Shown here: positions 1 to 9,001 of the stretch, piece after piece
Numbering within the stretch: position 1 is the stretch's first letter
Layout: the number at the start of each line of letters is the position of its first letter
Source of the DNA: Candidatus Uhrbacteria bacterium
GTDB taxonomy: Bacteria; Patescibacteriota; Patescibacteriia; 2-12-FULL-60-25
NCBI GenBank assembly: GCA_018499965.2
Contig: JAHBAS020000006.1
Location: 31,559 to 95,558, forward strand
Reading direction: 5' to 3'
DNA length: 64,000 nt
Position numbers and translations under genes: made by a program
Notes under the pieces: model-generated
What the model was told of the DNA's origin: nothing
The model's database searches: none
Seen by the model: the letters and a program-made list of their open reading frames with translations, nothing else

Positions 1-2
1 CG

Positions 3-173
3 TTCGTTGAGAAACTTCGCGCCACCGGTCTGGACGTCGACACGTTCGATGAATCGCTTACGAGCCGCATCGCTTCCCAGCAAGCGCATGAAAGCGGTCG
101 AAAGGGGAGTCAGGATGACCTCGCGGCTGCGTCGATGCTTCAGGGTTGGCTGGATCGGAATGTGAGAGAGTAG
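3..173 (+). CDS. C-terminal fragment of an unrecognised protein
   Basis: An open frame enters from the left edge in frame 3 and stops at TAG, giving 56 residues that begin FVEKLRATGL and end WLDRNVRE. It is hydrophilic, rich in Asp, Ser, Arg and Gln, and probably helical. No family can be named from this tail. It lies 75 bases upstream of recO on the same strand and could share a transcript with it. The call rests on the open frame and its position, not on homology. Confidence 0.45.
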   Translation, partial: FVEKLRATGLDVDTFDESLTSRIASQQAHESGRKGSQDDLAAASMLQGWLDRNVRE

Positions 174-248
174 GGTGTAGAGCGTAGAGGGGGGTGAATA
201 TTGTTTGATAAAAGCTTTTGAGAAGTCGGTCTTATTTCGTGCCCCTGT

Positions 249-1025
249 ATGTATCTCCGCGACCATGTCGTTATCCTCCGATCCGATCCGTTCCGTGAAC
301 ATGATCGACGTATTGTGATGTTTGGGGAGTCGCATGGGTTGCTTGAAGCCGTTGCACGCGGCGTAGACCGCAAAGAATCGAAACAAGCAGGGCATCTTTT
401 GCCGATGATGGAGGCGGAAGTAATGATCGCCAAGGGTGCGGCATTTGATAAGTTGGCTGTAGCGCGCGCGACACGATCCTATCGAACGCTCCGGACGCGC
501 TTGGGGTCGCTCGCGATCGCTGGATCGTTTTTAGATCTCTTCGAGCGTTTGCAACGCCCGGGAATCGTCGACGCGGGTTCGTATGCTTTACTCACGGACT
601 TGTTAGATATCGCCGATCGTCTTCCAGAAGAACCGTCTATCGAACGAGCGAAGCTTCTCTTTGCGACTGCAGCCATGAAACTTCTTGATCGAACGGGATT
701 TGCGCCGCAACTCACGCGTTGCGGATTGTGCTATGACGGTTTTCGTGAAGAAGATGTTCGCCAGCTTCCACAAGACGGGACGATCGTGCACGAAGACTGC
801 TATCGATCCGTTCGCACCGCGCAGCCGAATGCGATGCTGATTCCGCATACCGTGCGCACGGTCGCGCGGTTTTTACGTGACGAGTCGTTAGAAAAAGCAT
901 TATTGATTACGGGCACGTCCCAAAGCTTCGCCGCCGTTTCTTCAATGGTTTATCGATTCATCCGTCAAACGCCGCTCACGCATGAGCCGCATGGGATGAG
1001 TACGATTGCAGTGATGTTGGGGTAG
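249..1025 (+). CDS. recO: DNA repair protein RecO
   Basis: RecO works with RecR and RecF to load RecA onto gapped single-stranded DNA coated by SSB. The 258-residue protein has the family layout. An N-terminal OB fold contains the DRRIVMFGESHGLLEAVARG region and the K/R-rich turn before GHLLPM. A helical domain follows, with a Cys-pair zinc-type segment (CGLC near residue 157, a His-x-x-Cys later). The length is normal for RecO. The first ATG of the frame gives a good N-terminus, although no strong ribosome binding site is visible. RecF and RecR are not in the window. Confidence 0.88.
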   Translation: MYLRDHVVILRSDPFREHDRRIVMFGESHGLLEAVARGVDRKESKQAGHLLPMMEAEVMIAKGAAFDKLAVARATRSYRTLRTRLGSLAIAGSFLDLFERLQRPGIVDAGSYALLTDLLDIADRLPEEPSIERAKLLFATAAMKLLDRTGFAPQLTRCGLCYDGFREEDVRQLPQDGTIVHEDCYRSVRTAQPNAMLIPHTVRTVARFLRDESLEKALLITGTSQSFAAVSSMVYRFIRQTPLTHEPHGMSTIAVMLG

Positions 1026-1101
1026 ACTTCGTCTATTGATGAATTGCGAATTGTTTTTTTATGCCTGCGGCTATAGGTGGTTTTAGATATATCAAGGACA
1101 C

Positions 1102-1130
1102 TTGACAAAGTGGCCTTTTTCTGCTATCCT
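1102..1130 (+). promoter_or_regulatory. Sigma-70-type promoter of the lipoprotein gene
   Basis: TTGACA (1102-1107), a 17-base spacer and TATCCT (1125-1130) form a near-consensus promoter. The start would fall near 1137, leaving a leader of about 105 bases before the lipoprotein ATG. This indicates that the upstream in-frame ATG at 1102 is not the start. Confidence 0.75.
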
Positions 1131-1242
1131 TCACCGTTATTTGCTCGAAATAGGTTCGGGCCAAGTAACGCGCACGTTTACCCCGTTCGATCGCGAACGG
1201 CGTGTTAGGTTCACAATTTCAGAAAAAGAGAGGAAATTCATC

Positions 1243-2688
1243 ATGAACAAGCTATTCGTTTCGGCTACGTTGACGGCTGTTTTGGCTTTCGTTGCTGCTT
1301 GCGGCGGTCGTATGGAGCCTGGCATTCAGGATTCCCAGGCTGCTGCAGGATATACGTCCGATGACGTCGAAGATGGAATTGGTGGAGAGGTTTCCGCTGG
1401 AGGCTCGTCTGCAACCGCAGCACGATCAACCGGAGGAGCGTCTGTAGTAGCGTCTTCGGCAGGCGGATCTCCCGAAATCATCACGGATGACTTTGGGGGT
1501 AATGCATCGACTGGCGACACCTCCTCATCTACGTCGTTCGCGACGGGTGGAAGTTCTGCGACGAACGTTGCAGGATCTTCGTCTGTTGCAGCAACCGGAG
1601 GATCGTCTGCTATGGCGACTGGCGGTTCTGCTGGAGCGACGACGCAGGCATGTGAGCACGAGCTCTCCGTTCAGTCCGCTCAGCACAATCAAGAAACGGT
1701 CCTTCCTGGAGAACGGGACGTATCGACATTAACTGTGCGCGTGACGGCATTGTGCCAAGACGTTCACATTCGCAAGATGTCTTTTCAGTTTTCAGCCCTC
1801 ACGAAAGACGTTGCTGGCAAAGGTCCGTTTCGTAGCGGAGGTGTAGAAAACTTTACGAATATCCGGCTCATGAATCCAGGGAATGTGACATATGCCGGAC
1901 CAACAGCGCTCGTCTCAACGACGAAGGAAGAGGTTAACCTCGCGACCTTCGTTGATGCGATCACTGTTCCTGCATATACGACGCATACGTTCACCGTGAA
2001 GGTGGATGTCTCGCCGGATTTCTCGTCGCCTCTGAAAGATAGTCAGTATTCCGTCGCGTTTTACGCCTTGGAGACGGAGGGTTCGCCTGTTCGTCTGTTG
2101 CAAGGGATGACAGAAAGCTTCCCGCGGAATACATTCGGTTTCCCGCGGCTCGATTCTATCGGGATGCCAACGCCATTCTTCACGGTCGCATTGGTCGGGA
2201 AAGAAGCTCCTGTTCACATCAGTTTGGCGCCAACAACGCCCCCTGGTCGGACGATGAGTATCGATGAAGCTGAGGGCACGATGATCGCGAATGACGAAAG
2301 GCTTCGCGTCGTCGTGACTGCGAAGGATAGGGATACGAATTTCAAGGGCTTGATCATCCGTCGTTCGGGAACGTCTACGGCTCCTATCACATCCGCGCTC
2401 GTGGGTGATAATGTCGGTAGTGAGACATTCGTCGAAACTGTCGATAATGCCACCGGAACAATCGTAGCGGTTCCAAACGGCGGCGTTCGGGTTATTCCGG
2501 CAAACACGTCGCTCACATTGTACGTGCACACGACCTTCGATGTTCGAGAAGAAGATAATGGAAAGACGGTCTCGTTTGGTGTCGAGAGTCTTTCGGATGT
2601 GTTCTCGCCTGTTACGGGAGATTCCGGTTTCCCGATTCGTGGCAATACGTTCACGTTCACAAACATCCAGTCATTCCCTCTCAACTAG
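1243..2688 (+). CDS. Surface lipoprotein with Gly/Ser/Ala-rich linker
   Basis: This is a 481-residue exported lipoprotein. The start at 1243 is chosen because it follows AGAGAGG and opens a signal peptide with the lipobox FVAAC. The ORF-track start would put 47 residues ahead of it. Residues of about 25-140 are low-complexity Gly/Ser/Ala/Thr with repeated TGGSSA-like units. The remainder, from about ACEHELSVQSAQ, looks like two or more beta-sandwich segments rich in Val and Thr (TLTVRVTALC, HTFTVKVDVS). Function is unknown; a surface or adhesive role is inferred from the architecture. It shares the lipobox plus Gly/Ser-linker plan with the genes at 10176, 48842 and 62306. Confidence 0.8.
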   Translation: MNKLFVSATLTAVLAFVAACGGRMEPGIQDSQAAAGYTSDDVEDGIGGEVSAGGSSATAARSTGGASVVASSAGGSPEIITDDFGGNASTGDTSSSTSFATGGSSATNVAGSSSVAATGGSSAMATGGSAGATTQACEHELSVQSAQHNQETVLPGERDVSTLTVRVTALCQDVHIRKMSFQFSALTKDVAGKGPFRSGGVENFTNIRLMNPGNVTYAGPTALVSTTKEEVNLATFVDAITVPAYTTHTFTVKVDVSPDFSSPLKDSQYSVAFYALETEGSPVRLLQGMTESFPRNTFGFPRLDSIGMPTPFFTVALVGKEAPVHISLAPTTPPGRTMSIDEAEGTMIANDERLRVVVTAKDRDTNFKGLIIRRSGTSTAPITSALVGDNVGSETFVETVDNATGTIVAVPNGGVRVIPANTSLTLYVHTTFDVREEDNGKTVSFGVESLSDVFSPVTGDSGFPIRGNTFTFTNIQSFPLN

Positions 2689-2737
2689 TTCGTTCTTTCT
2701 TTGCAAGTAGGTGTATTACACCGAACGCTTTTGCTCG

Positions 2738-2770
2738 CACCCCATCAAGGTCTACTTGGTGGGGTGTTTG
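2738..2770 (+). terminator. Intrinsic terminator after the lipoprotein gene
   Basis: CACCCCATCAAG and CTTGGTGGGGTG form a 12-bp stem (one G-T pair) around a 5-base loop, followed by TTTGC. It lies 50 bases past the lipoprotein stop and ends its transcript. Confidence 0.65.
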
Positions 2771-2822
2771 CATATCCAGCCCTCTTTTCCGTTCGCTTCA
2801 AACCACGTACACTGTGTGAGCT

Positions 2823-3413
2823 ATGTCTGTCCCAGAAGCAATCATCAAACATAAAATCGTCGTTGGCTCGGCAATCACCGTCATTCTCATCCTTCTTGGC
2901 GGTTTTTTGTACATGCAGCAGGAGGGTGAAGAGCAGGAAAATCTTGCAGAAGAAAAAACGCCATCTATTGAAGTTCGGATTATCAAAGAAGGTGAGGAAT
3001 GCGGTGGAGCAGATACGGCGTGCGGACCAGGTCTTACATGTGCGTCTCCGGAAACGGGGAAGCGAACCTGCGTCTCGATCGCTCCGGACGGACATCCGTT
3101 CATTGCCGCCATCCTTCCGGAGGGTATGACCTTGGAATCCGGAGCCTATCGGGCGGATGCCGGAAAGCCGATTCAGGTAACGGTTCGGGCTGTGAATGTA
3201 ACCGGAGGGGCATTATATCTTAAGCCAATGGGCTCAAATGACCAGGAGATGAGTCCAAATGAAAAAGTAGCAGATCTCACCCCTCGGGCGGTTGCGAACG
3301 AGTATGAGGGCATGTTTGCGCTTGGCGATAAAATGCAAGGTGGACTTTACGCCGTTATGCAGGCAAAAGATGGACAAGAAGTCCGATTATCGGTTAATGT
3401 AGCAGCAAGATAG
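2823..3413 (+). CDS. Single-pass membrane-anchored protein of unknown function
   Basis: This 196-residue protein has one transmembrane helix near residues 12-31 (IVVGSAITVILILLGGFLYM) and an outside domain. After an acidic, Glu-rich linker there is a short Cys-rich stretch (EECGGADTACGPGLTC...RTC). This is followed by a beta-rich domain containing the words PIQVTVRAVNV and GGLYAVMQAKDGQ. The Cys-rich part recalls small extracellular disulfide modules. No family is recognised. It is flanked by a terminator upstream and aspS downstream, so it is probably its own transcript or the start of one with aspS. Confidence 0.65.
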   Translation: MSVPEAIIKHKIVVGSAITVILILLGGFLYMQQEGEEQENLAEEKTPSIEVRIIKEGEECGGADTACGPGLTCASPETGKRTCVSIAPDGHPFIAAILPEGMTLESGAYRADAGKPIQVTVRAVNVTGGALYLKPMGSNDQEMSPNEKVADLTPRAVANEYEGMFALGDKMQGGLYAVMQAKDGQEVRLSVNVAAR

Positions 3414-3475
3414 GACCGTGGGCCCGGGAGCCTGTCCCGACGGATCCGTAGGTCTAAATCCAAATTGAATTATCT

Positions 3476-4873
3476 ATGAAACGAACAATGATTGGCGAGA
3501 CATCCTCGCTTGCAGGACAGACGGTGCTCTTGAAGGGCTGGGTGAATGCTCGTCGTGATATGGGCAAGGTTTGTTTTATCGACTTGCGTGATCGCACGGG
3601 GATTCTTCAGGTCGTGCTCGTGCCATCCGTGCTTGGGGAGGAAGGGAAAGAATTGATGAAAGGCTTGCGTTCGGAATACGTACTTGCGATCGAAGGTGAA
3701 ATCAAAGACCGTGATGCCAAGTCGATCAACGAAAATATCCCAACCGGAAAGATCGAAATGCTCGCCACGAAGATCACGATTTTGAATGCCGCAAAAACGC
3801 CTCCGTTTGAATTGGATAAAGACACGCGCGGCATCAACGAAGAAGTCCGCTTGAAATATCGCTACCTCGACCTTCGCACGGAACGCATGCAGAAGAATAT
3901 CCGTTTGCGTGATCGTGTGATGCAACATTCTCGTCAGTTCTTGGCGAAAGAGGGGTTCACGGAAATCGAAACACCGATGCTCACGAAGGGAACGCCAGAA
4001 GGTTCCCGCGAATTCATCGTGCCAAGTCGTTTGCATCCGGAAAATTTCTACGTGCTCCCACAATCTCCGCAACAGTTCAAACAGCTTCTCATGGTGGCAG
4101 GCGTTGAGCGCTACTTCCAATTCGCTCGTTGTTTGCGCGATGAAGACCAGCGCGGAGACCGTCAGCCGGAGTTCACGCAGTGCGACTTGGAAATGTCTTT
4201 CGTGGAACGTGAAGACGTGATGGATCTCGTGGAACGCTTGATGACGGATATGGTGAAAACCGTGACGCCGGAAAAGGTGATCGCACAAACGCCATTCCCG
4301 GTGATGACGTATAAGGAGGCTATGGAAAAGTACGGATCCGACAAGCCGGATCTTCGCAAAGACAAGAATGATCCGAATGAAATGGCGTTTTGCTGGGTGG
4401 TTGACTTCCCGATGTTCGAAACGCTCGATGACGGATCCGTGCAGGCCATGCATCACCCGTTCTGTTCGGTGAATCCAGAGGACCGCGAAAAGTTGATGAG
4501 CGGAAACGACATGATGTCGATTCGCGCGAATGCGTACGATCTCGTATGCAATGGCTATGAAATTTGGGGCGGTTCCATTCGTATCCACGAACGCGATGTG
4601 CAGAATCGCATCTTCGAATTGCTCGGACTCTCGCCGGAAGAAATTCAAACCAAGTTCGGTCATATGCTCGAAGCCTTTGAATTCGGCGCGCCTCCGCATG
4701 GCGGCATCGCATCCGGCTTCGATCGCGTCATGATGATCTTGTGCAATGAACCGAATATCCGCGAAGTCATCGCCTTCCCAAAGACCGGCGACGCCCGCGA
4801 CCTCTTGATGAATGCTCCAAGTCCGCTCCCAAAGAAATCTTTGGATGAAGCGAATATCCAGGTGAAGAAGTAA
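3476..4873 (+). CDS. aspS: Aspartate--tRNA ligase lacking the GAD insertion domain
   Basis: This class II synthetase charges tRNA-Asp, and possibly tRNA-Asn if non-discriminating. It has 465 residues against roughly 590 for the bacterial type. The N-terminal OB fold (GWVNARRDMGKVCFIDLRDR) binds the anticodon. Motif 1 is around GFTEIETPMLTKGTPEG, motif 2 is RCLRDEDQRGDRQPEFTQ and motif 3 is GGIASGFDRVMMI. Where bacterial AspRS normally carries the GAD domain after YGSDKPDLR, this protein goes straight to NEMAFCWVVDFPMFE. It therefore lacks about 115 residues while remaining clearly bacterial-type elsewhere. All catalytic motifs are present and the frame is intact, so it should be active. Confidence 0.93.
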   Translation: MKRTMIGETSSLAGQTVLLKGWVNARRDMGKVCFIDLRDRTGILQVVLVPSVLGEEGKELMKGLRSEYVLAIEGEIKDRDAKSINENIPTGKIEMLATKITILNAAKTPPFELDKDTRGINEEVRLKYRYLDLRTERMQKNIRLRDRVMQHSRQFLAKEGFTEIETPMLTKGTPEGSREFIVPSRLHPENFYVLPQSPQQFKQLLMVAGVERYFQFARCLRDEDQRGDRQPEFTQCDLEMSFVEREDVMDLVERLMTDMVKTVTPEKVIAQTPFPVMTYKEAMEKYGSDKPDLRKDKNDPNEMAFCWVVDFPMFETLDDGSVQAMHHPFCSVNPEDREKLMSGNDMMSIRANAYDLVCNGYEIWGGSIRIHERDVQNRIFELLGLSPEEIQTKFGHMLEAFEFGAPPHGGIASGFDRVMMILCNEPNIREVIAFPKTGDARDLLMNAPSPLPKKSLDEANIQVKK

Positions 4874-4892
4874 GAGAGAAGAATAAGAGAAA

Positions 4893-4921
4893 AGAGCGGG
4901 TGAAGAGCCTGCTCTTTTTTT
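4893..4921 (+). terminator. Intrinsic terminator after aspS
   Basis: AGAGCGGG and CCTGCTCT (one G-T pair) form a stem around TGAAGAG, followed directly by a run of T. It lies 20 bases past the aspS stop. Confidence 0.75.
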
Positions 4922-5003
4922 GATGCGCTCCCTGGATGACGAAAAGAGATGCCAAGTAGGCTATATCTGGAAAAATCTTCGCAAATCCGCTAACCTTCCT
5001 CCT

Positions 5004-5747
5004 ATGCCGGTGACGTTCCGCGTTGAGCGCTTTGAGGGGCCTTTGGACCTCCTTTTGCAACTCGTGGAGCGGGAAGAGCTTGATATTAGCGAGGTTTCTT
5101 TGACCACCGTGGCAGAGCAGTACGTGGAGCATGTGCGTACGAATAAAGGGCATATTCCGCCGGAAGAGTTGGCGGATTTTTTAGTGGTTGCGGCAAAGCT
5201 CGTGTACCTCAAGTCCCGCTTGCTCATGCCAACGCTTGAGGATGAAGAGTTGGACGAAGGGCCGGACTTGGCTACGCAGTTGCGTCTCTATCAGAGATTC
5301 ATGGGTGCGGCGACTAAGTTGCAGGAGCGTTGGGAGGCGGGGCATGTGTGCTACGGTCGCGATCCAAAGCCAGTCCGTTCATTGCAACCAACGTTTGCAC
5401 CTCCACCGGATCTTACGCATGAACTTCTCTCGTCCATCATGTTGCATGTGATTGCGCGTCTCAAGCCGGTCGTGCGCATGCCGCAAGCAGCGATTCGTCG
5501 TATCGTTCGCATTCAGGATAAGATCGGTGAGTTGGCCGCGCGATTGCGAAACATGGCAAAGTTCACATTCTCGAATTTTGTGTCGCAAGCAAAAGATAAG
5601 CAAGAACGGCTCGTCTCATTCCTCGCCCTCCTCGAACTCGTCAAACAGCGCGTGGTCACGGTCGATCAGCAGGGGATTTTCGAGGATATCGATATTGCCG
5701 CAAACGACTTGGATCGGCTGGCGGATTTAAAGATTGAATTTGTATGA
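5004..5747 (+). CDS. scpA: Segregation and condensation protein A
   Basis: ScpA is the kleisin subunit that bridges the SMC dimer with ScpB in chromosome condensation. The start at 5004 gives MPVTFRVERFEGPLDLLLQL, the standard kleisin N-terminus. The ORF-track start would add 28 residues that overlap the T-tract of the aspS terminator. The 247-residue length is normal. The N-terminal LLQLVEREELDISEVSLT helices and the C-terminal winged-helix region (VVTVDQQGIFEDIDI) are visible. scpB follows after about 120 bases. SMC itself is not in the window. Confidence 0.9.
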   Translation: MPVTFRVERFEGPLDLLLQLVEREELDISEVSLTTVAEQYVEHVRTNKGHIPPEELADFLVVAAKLVYLKSRLLMPTLEDEELDEGPDLATQLRLYQRFMGAATKLQERWEAGHVCYGRDPKPVRSLQPTFAPPPDLTHELLSSIMLHVIARLKPVVRMPQAAIRRIVRIQDKIGELAARLRNMAKFTFSNFVSQAKDKQERLVSFLALLELVKQRVVTVDQQGIFEDIDIAANDLDRLADLKIEFV

Positions 5748-5782
5748 GGTAGATGATTGTTTGCGAGTTGACGAGTTGTCGT

Positions 5783-5827
5783 GTTAACGGGTTTATGAAA
5801 AACCCGTTAACCCGCAAACCCGTTAAC
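5783..5827. repeat. Inverted plus direct repeat between scpA and scpB
   Basis: GTTAACGGGTTT (5783-5794) pairs with AAACCCGTTAAC (5800-5811), and the second arm is repeated exactly at 5816-5827. The hairpin has no T-run. The unit may be a degenerate intergenic repeat, a weak terminator, or an mRNA structure separating scpA from scpB. Confidence 0.6.
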
Positions 5828-5864
5828 CCGCCAACGCCTTCCTCGATCCGTTGACGTGTTGTCT

Positions 5865-6473
5865 ATGTCTCTCTCCCATCAACTCGAAGCTATCCTATTC
5901 GCCGGTGCGCGATCGTTCAGTCTGAAACGGCTGGCGGATGTAACGTCGTCCGCGAGTGCGGATGTTGAGGCGGCACTTGCGGAATTGTCGGAACGATTGG
6001 AGCAAACATCGCTCATGGTGCAGCGCGCGGGGAATGACGTGCAGCTCGTGACGAAGCCGGAATATGCAACGACCGTGCAGCAAGTCGTCAAAGATGAACT
6101 CCATGGAGAGCTGACGCGCCCGGCGCTCGAAGCGTTGACTATCCTTGCGTATCGCGGTCCGCTTACGCGTCCGGAATTGGAGCAGATTCGTGGCGTGCAC
6201 TCGTCCATGATTTTGCGCAATCTCATGCTTCGCGGATTGGTGGAAGAAAAAGAAGATACGCGTCTCGGTCAACCAACCTATGCGGTGACGCTCGATTTCT
6301 TGCGACATATCGGCGTGGCATCCGTGGAAGAACTTCCATCATATGAAGATTTGCGTGGACATCAGCACGTGGTTGATATCCTGAATGACTTGCAAGAGAA
6401 GTCAGGAGAAAAGGGGGAGGGGGCGTCGGAAGGTTCGAATAACGAAGAGGGTAAAGATACGATTGTGGTATGA
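5865..6473 (+). CDS. scpB: Segregation and condensation protein B
   Basis: ScpB is the winged-helix partner of ScpA in the SMC condensin complex. The ATG at 5865 gives MSLSHQLEAILFAG, the typical ScpB start. The GTG three codons upstream is less likely. The twin winged-helix words LTRPALEALTILAYRGPLTR, LEQIRG and LRGLVEEK are the family signature. The C-terminal 30 residues are an acidic, Glu/Gly-rich tail. Its stop overlaps the next start as ATGA, so it is translationally coupled to the peptidase gene. Confidence 0.92.
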   Translation: MSLSHQLEAILFAGARSFSLKRLADVTSSASADVEAALAELSERLEQTSLMVQRAGNDVQLVTKPEYATTVQQVVKDELHGELTRPALEALTILAYRGPLTRPELEQIRGVHSSMILRNLMLRGLVEEKEDTRLGQPTYAVTLDFLRHIGVASVEELPSYEDLRGHQHVVDILNDLQEKSGEKGEGASEGSNNEEGKDTIVV

Positions 6474-7384
6474 CATTGAATGGTTTCGTGGCGCTCGCTG
6501 CAGCGCTTGTGGTTCAGGCGAATCCTTCGCCCGCAGCGCTTCCGCAGCAGCTTGATATTCAGCCGGTGTATCGTATTGCCGTAAGTACGCCGATGCGTCC
6601 GGAACGCGTACGTCCGGATTCCTACGGCGTTAAAACCACGGCTGGTTCTGCGATCGTGGCGGACGTTTCCAGTGGCGCTGTTCTATATTCCAAGAAGGCT
6701 ACCGTCGCACGGCCGATCGCATCGATTTCAAAAGTCATGACTGCGATGGTGCTTATTGATGCAGGATTGAAGCCGGATGAATTACTTACGGTTCGCGCGA
6801 CGCATATCGAAGCGATTGGAAGTCATGCGTTTAACGACGGAGATACGGTAAAGCGCGGAGAAGCGTTGCGCGCGATGCTCGTAGAGTCTTCGAATGAGAT
6901 CGCGAACGCATTCGCTGACGCATACGAAGGCGGTCGACAAGCATTCGTAGACGCGATGAATGAAAAAGCGCGCACGCTCGGATTGGAACAAACGCATTTT
7001 GAGGATCCGAGCGGTATCAGTCCACGAAATGCGGGGAGCGCACTTGATGTGGCGCGTATGCTCCGAAGCGCGTTGGCGTATTCCGAGATTCGTGACGCCA
7101 CGCAGTCCCCGGCCTATTTCTTGAAAACAACGGCTGGACGATCCATCAAAATCGAACCGACGAATCAACTTTTAGATTCGTATTTGAATAAAGACACCTA
7201 CCGTATCACGCTCGGAAAAACGGGATCATTGCCAGAGGCGGGATTCTGTTTGGCGATGGTGACGCGTAAAGCAGAGGGTCAGCAAGTGATTTCCGTTGTA
7301 CTCGGAAGCGATTCACATCCCTCGCGCTTTCAAGACGTAAAAGCGCTTACCGCCTGGACGTTTGAAGCATTCGCCTGGAAGTAG
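6470..7384 (+). CDS. D-alanyl-D-alanine carboxypeptidase-type serine peptidase (S11)
   Basis: This exported penicillin-binding-type enzyme trims D-Ala-D-Ala stem peptides of peptidoglycan. The N-terminus (residues 1-27) is a signal peptide. The catalytic triad motifs are all present: SxxK as S85-I-S-K88, SxN as S140-S-N142, and KTG in LGKTGSLPEAG near residue 256. At 304 residues it holds the catalytic domain but little of the C-terminal beta domain of PBP5-type enzymes. It overlaps scpB by four bases and is followed 5 bases later by a glycosyltransferase, giving a four-gene cluster for chromosome packing and envelope work. Confidence 0.88.
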   Translation: MTLNGFVALAAALVVQANPSPAALPQQLDIQPVYRIAVSTPMRPERVRPDSYGVKTTAGSAIVADVSSGAVLYSKKATVARPIASISKVMTAMVLIDAGLKPDELLTVRATHIEAIGSHAFNDGDTVKRGEALRAMLVESSNEIANAFADAYEGGRQAFVDAMNEKARTLGLEQTHFEDPSGISPRNAGSALDVARMLRSALAYSEIRDATQSPAYFLKTTAGRSIKIEPTNQLLDSYLNKDTYRITLGKTGSLPEAGFCLAMVTRKAEGQQVISVVLGSDSHPSRFQDVKALTAWTFEAFAWK

Positions 7385-7389
7385 TTCGT

Positions 7390-8511
7390 ATGATCGTGGG
7401 TTTTGATCTTCGCTCCATTCCATCCGGACACCCTGGTGCAGGCGTGGCGCATGCGGCGATCCATATGGCGCGGGCTATGGAGAAAAGCATTCCGTCATCG
7501 TGTCAGATTCGGGCATACGCCTTAGAAGGCGCGACTGTGCCGATCGCCTCGGAGTGCATTCGATTGTCTTCTGGTCGCCGATCAAAGCTCGTTGCGGCTT
7601 TGCGCGAGCATCCGTGCGATATTCTCTTTTGCTTTTCCGGTGCTGTTCCGTTGTTTTTGCCCGTTCCTGCGATTCCATGGGTCCATGATCTGGATATCTT
7701 TGAACATCCGGAATGGTTTCCGCAGTCCAGGTGGAAACGTCTGTTGACGACGAATATTTTTCTTCGTGGCCTACGGAAAGCGCCGATAGTTTGTGCTTCC
7801 ACGGAATACGCAAAGCAGCAGGTTTTCGATATCGCAAAGATATCGCCGGATCGTGTTATCGTGACCGGTGAGGGCGGGGATGAATTCGGATCAGCGATGG
7901 ATTGGGAAGATTTGGTGGATGCACGTCGATCTGCGCGCGCCGAACTCGCATCGAGTTTGAAGATGACACGCCCGTTCGTGCTCCTTTTCGGGACGTTCGA
8001 ACCGCGAAAGAACGCGCCGTTCATCCTTTCGTGTTGGGCGGATATTATTCGACAACTGCCAGGCATTGATCTCGTGATCGCCGGTCGGGACGGATGGAAG
8101 ATGGAGTCGCTTTCAAAAGCGCTCGCGTGGACGCAGACGACATGTAAGGAGATGGATACGCGCATCATCCGTCTTCCGGATGTCTCGGATGTGTTGCGCA
8201 TGGATTTGCTTCGAGGTGCGATGCTGCTTGTGACGCCGTCTTTTTCCGAAGGATTCGGTCTGGCTCCGTTGGAAGCGATTCAAAACGGCACGCCGGCATT
8301 TGTTTCGGATCGTGGGGCATTGCCGGAGGTCTTCGGTCCGGGGGAGTGGGTATTGCCGTTAAAGCGCGAGGTGTGGATCCAGGCGATCGTCCGCGGAATG
8401 TCCGATGCGCTTTTTCGAGGGAATATTTTCGAAGCGCAACGCGAGTTGTGCGAACGATGGTCTTGGGCAAAATCAGCAGAGGCGGCGTGGAGGGCGATCG
8501 GTTCACGGTAG
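7390..8511 (+). CDS. GT-B glycosyltransferase (family 4-like)
   Basis: This 373-residue cytoplasmic sugar transferase probably uses a nucleotide-sugar donor to build a surface glycan. The C-terminal Rossmann lobe has the family-4 signature VTPSFSEGFGLAPLEAIQNG followed by ALPEVFG. The start of that lobe (FVLLFGTFEPRKNAPFI) is also typical. The N-terminus begins IVGFDLRSIPSGHPGAGV, a sugar-acceptor-side loop. The acceptor and donor cannot be read from sequence. The gene starts 5 bases after the peptidase stop, so it is almost certainly co-transcribed. Confidence 0.85.
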   Translation: MIVGFDLRSIPSGHPGAGVAHAAIHMARAMEKSIPSSCQIRAYALEGATVPIASECIRLSSGRRSKLVAALREHPCDILFCFSGAVPLFLPVPAIPWVHDLDIFEHPEWFPQSRWKRLLTTNIFLRGLRKAPIVCASTEYAKQQVFDIAKISPDRVIVTGEGGDEFGSAMDWEDLVDARRSARAELASSLKMTRPFVLLFGTFEPRKNAPFILSCWADIIRQLPGIDLVIAGRDGWKMESLSKALAWTQTTCKEMDTRIIRLPDVSDVLRMDLLRGAMLLVTPSFSEGFGLAPLEAIQNGTPAFVSDRGALPEVFGPGEWVLPLKREVWIQAIVRGMSDALFRGNIFEAQRELCERWSWAKSAEAAWRAIGSR

Positions 8512-8565
8512 GTGTTGTAACCTTCTCATTTACCAATCATCTCAAGAGTGTCATCATAAAAATCT

Positions 8566-8961
8566 ATGAAAGGATTTATTGCAAATATTGAGCAGCTCTC
8601 GCTTGAGAATACGGATTTTCGACACGTGCTCTATACGGCGAAGAATAGTCAGCTCGTGTTGATGTGTCTTCAGCCGAATGAAGACATTGGTGAAGAGGTT
8701 CACCATCTGGATCAGTTTTTGCGCATTGAGGCTGGAACCGGCAAAGCGATCCTTGACGGCGTAGAGCATGAAATCGCCGATGGGTCTGCGATCGTCGTTC
8801 CTGCCGGGGCGCGCCATAACATCATCAATACGTCTCCCGACGCGCCATTAAAGCTCTATACCGTGTATTCGCCGCCAGAGCATAAAGATGGAATTATTCG
8901 CTCAACAAAGGCAGAAGCTGAGGCAACGGAAGAACATTTTGACGGAGTAACCACAGAATAG
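8566..8961 (+). CDS. Cupin-domain protein
   Basis: This 131-residue single cupin fold has a metal-binding motif 1 around GEEVHHLDQFLRIEAGTG (His, His, Gln, with Glu upstream). Motif 2 is at DGSAIVVPAGARHNIIN, including its His. It resembles stand-alone mannose-6-phosphate-isomerase-like cupins of unknown substrate. The acidic C-terminal tail (KAEAEATEEHFDG) is outside the barrel. It follows the glycosyltransferase by 54 bases on the same strand and may be part of that transcript. The reaction is unknown. Confidence 0.8.
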   Translation: MKGFIANIEQLSLENTDFRHVLYTAKNSQLVLMCLQPNEDIGEEVHHLDQFLRIEAGTGKAILDGVEHEIADGSAIVVPAGARHNIINTSPDAPLKLYTVYSPPEHKDGIIRSTKAEAEATEEHFDGVTTE

Positions 8962-9001
8962 GGTAGACGCTCCTATTGGATTCAAGTATCATGGGCCACA
9001 T

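Noticed and set aside
3470-4699. Reverse-strand 409-residue ORF
   Set aside because: It is antisense to aspS along its whole length, and its His/Arg/Phe-rich composition is the typical mirror of a real gene.
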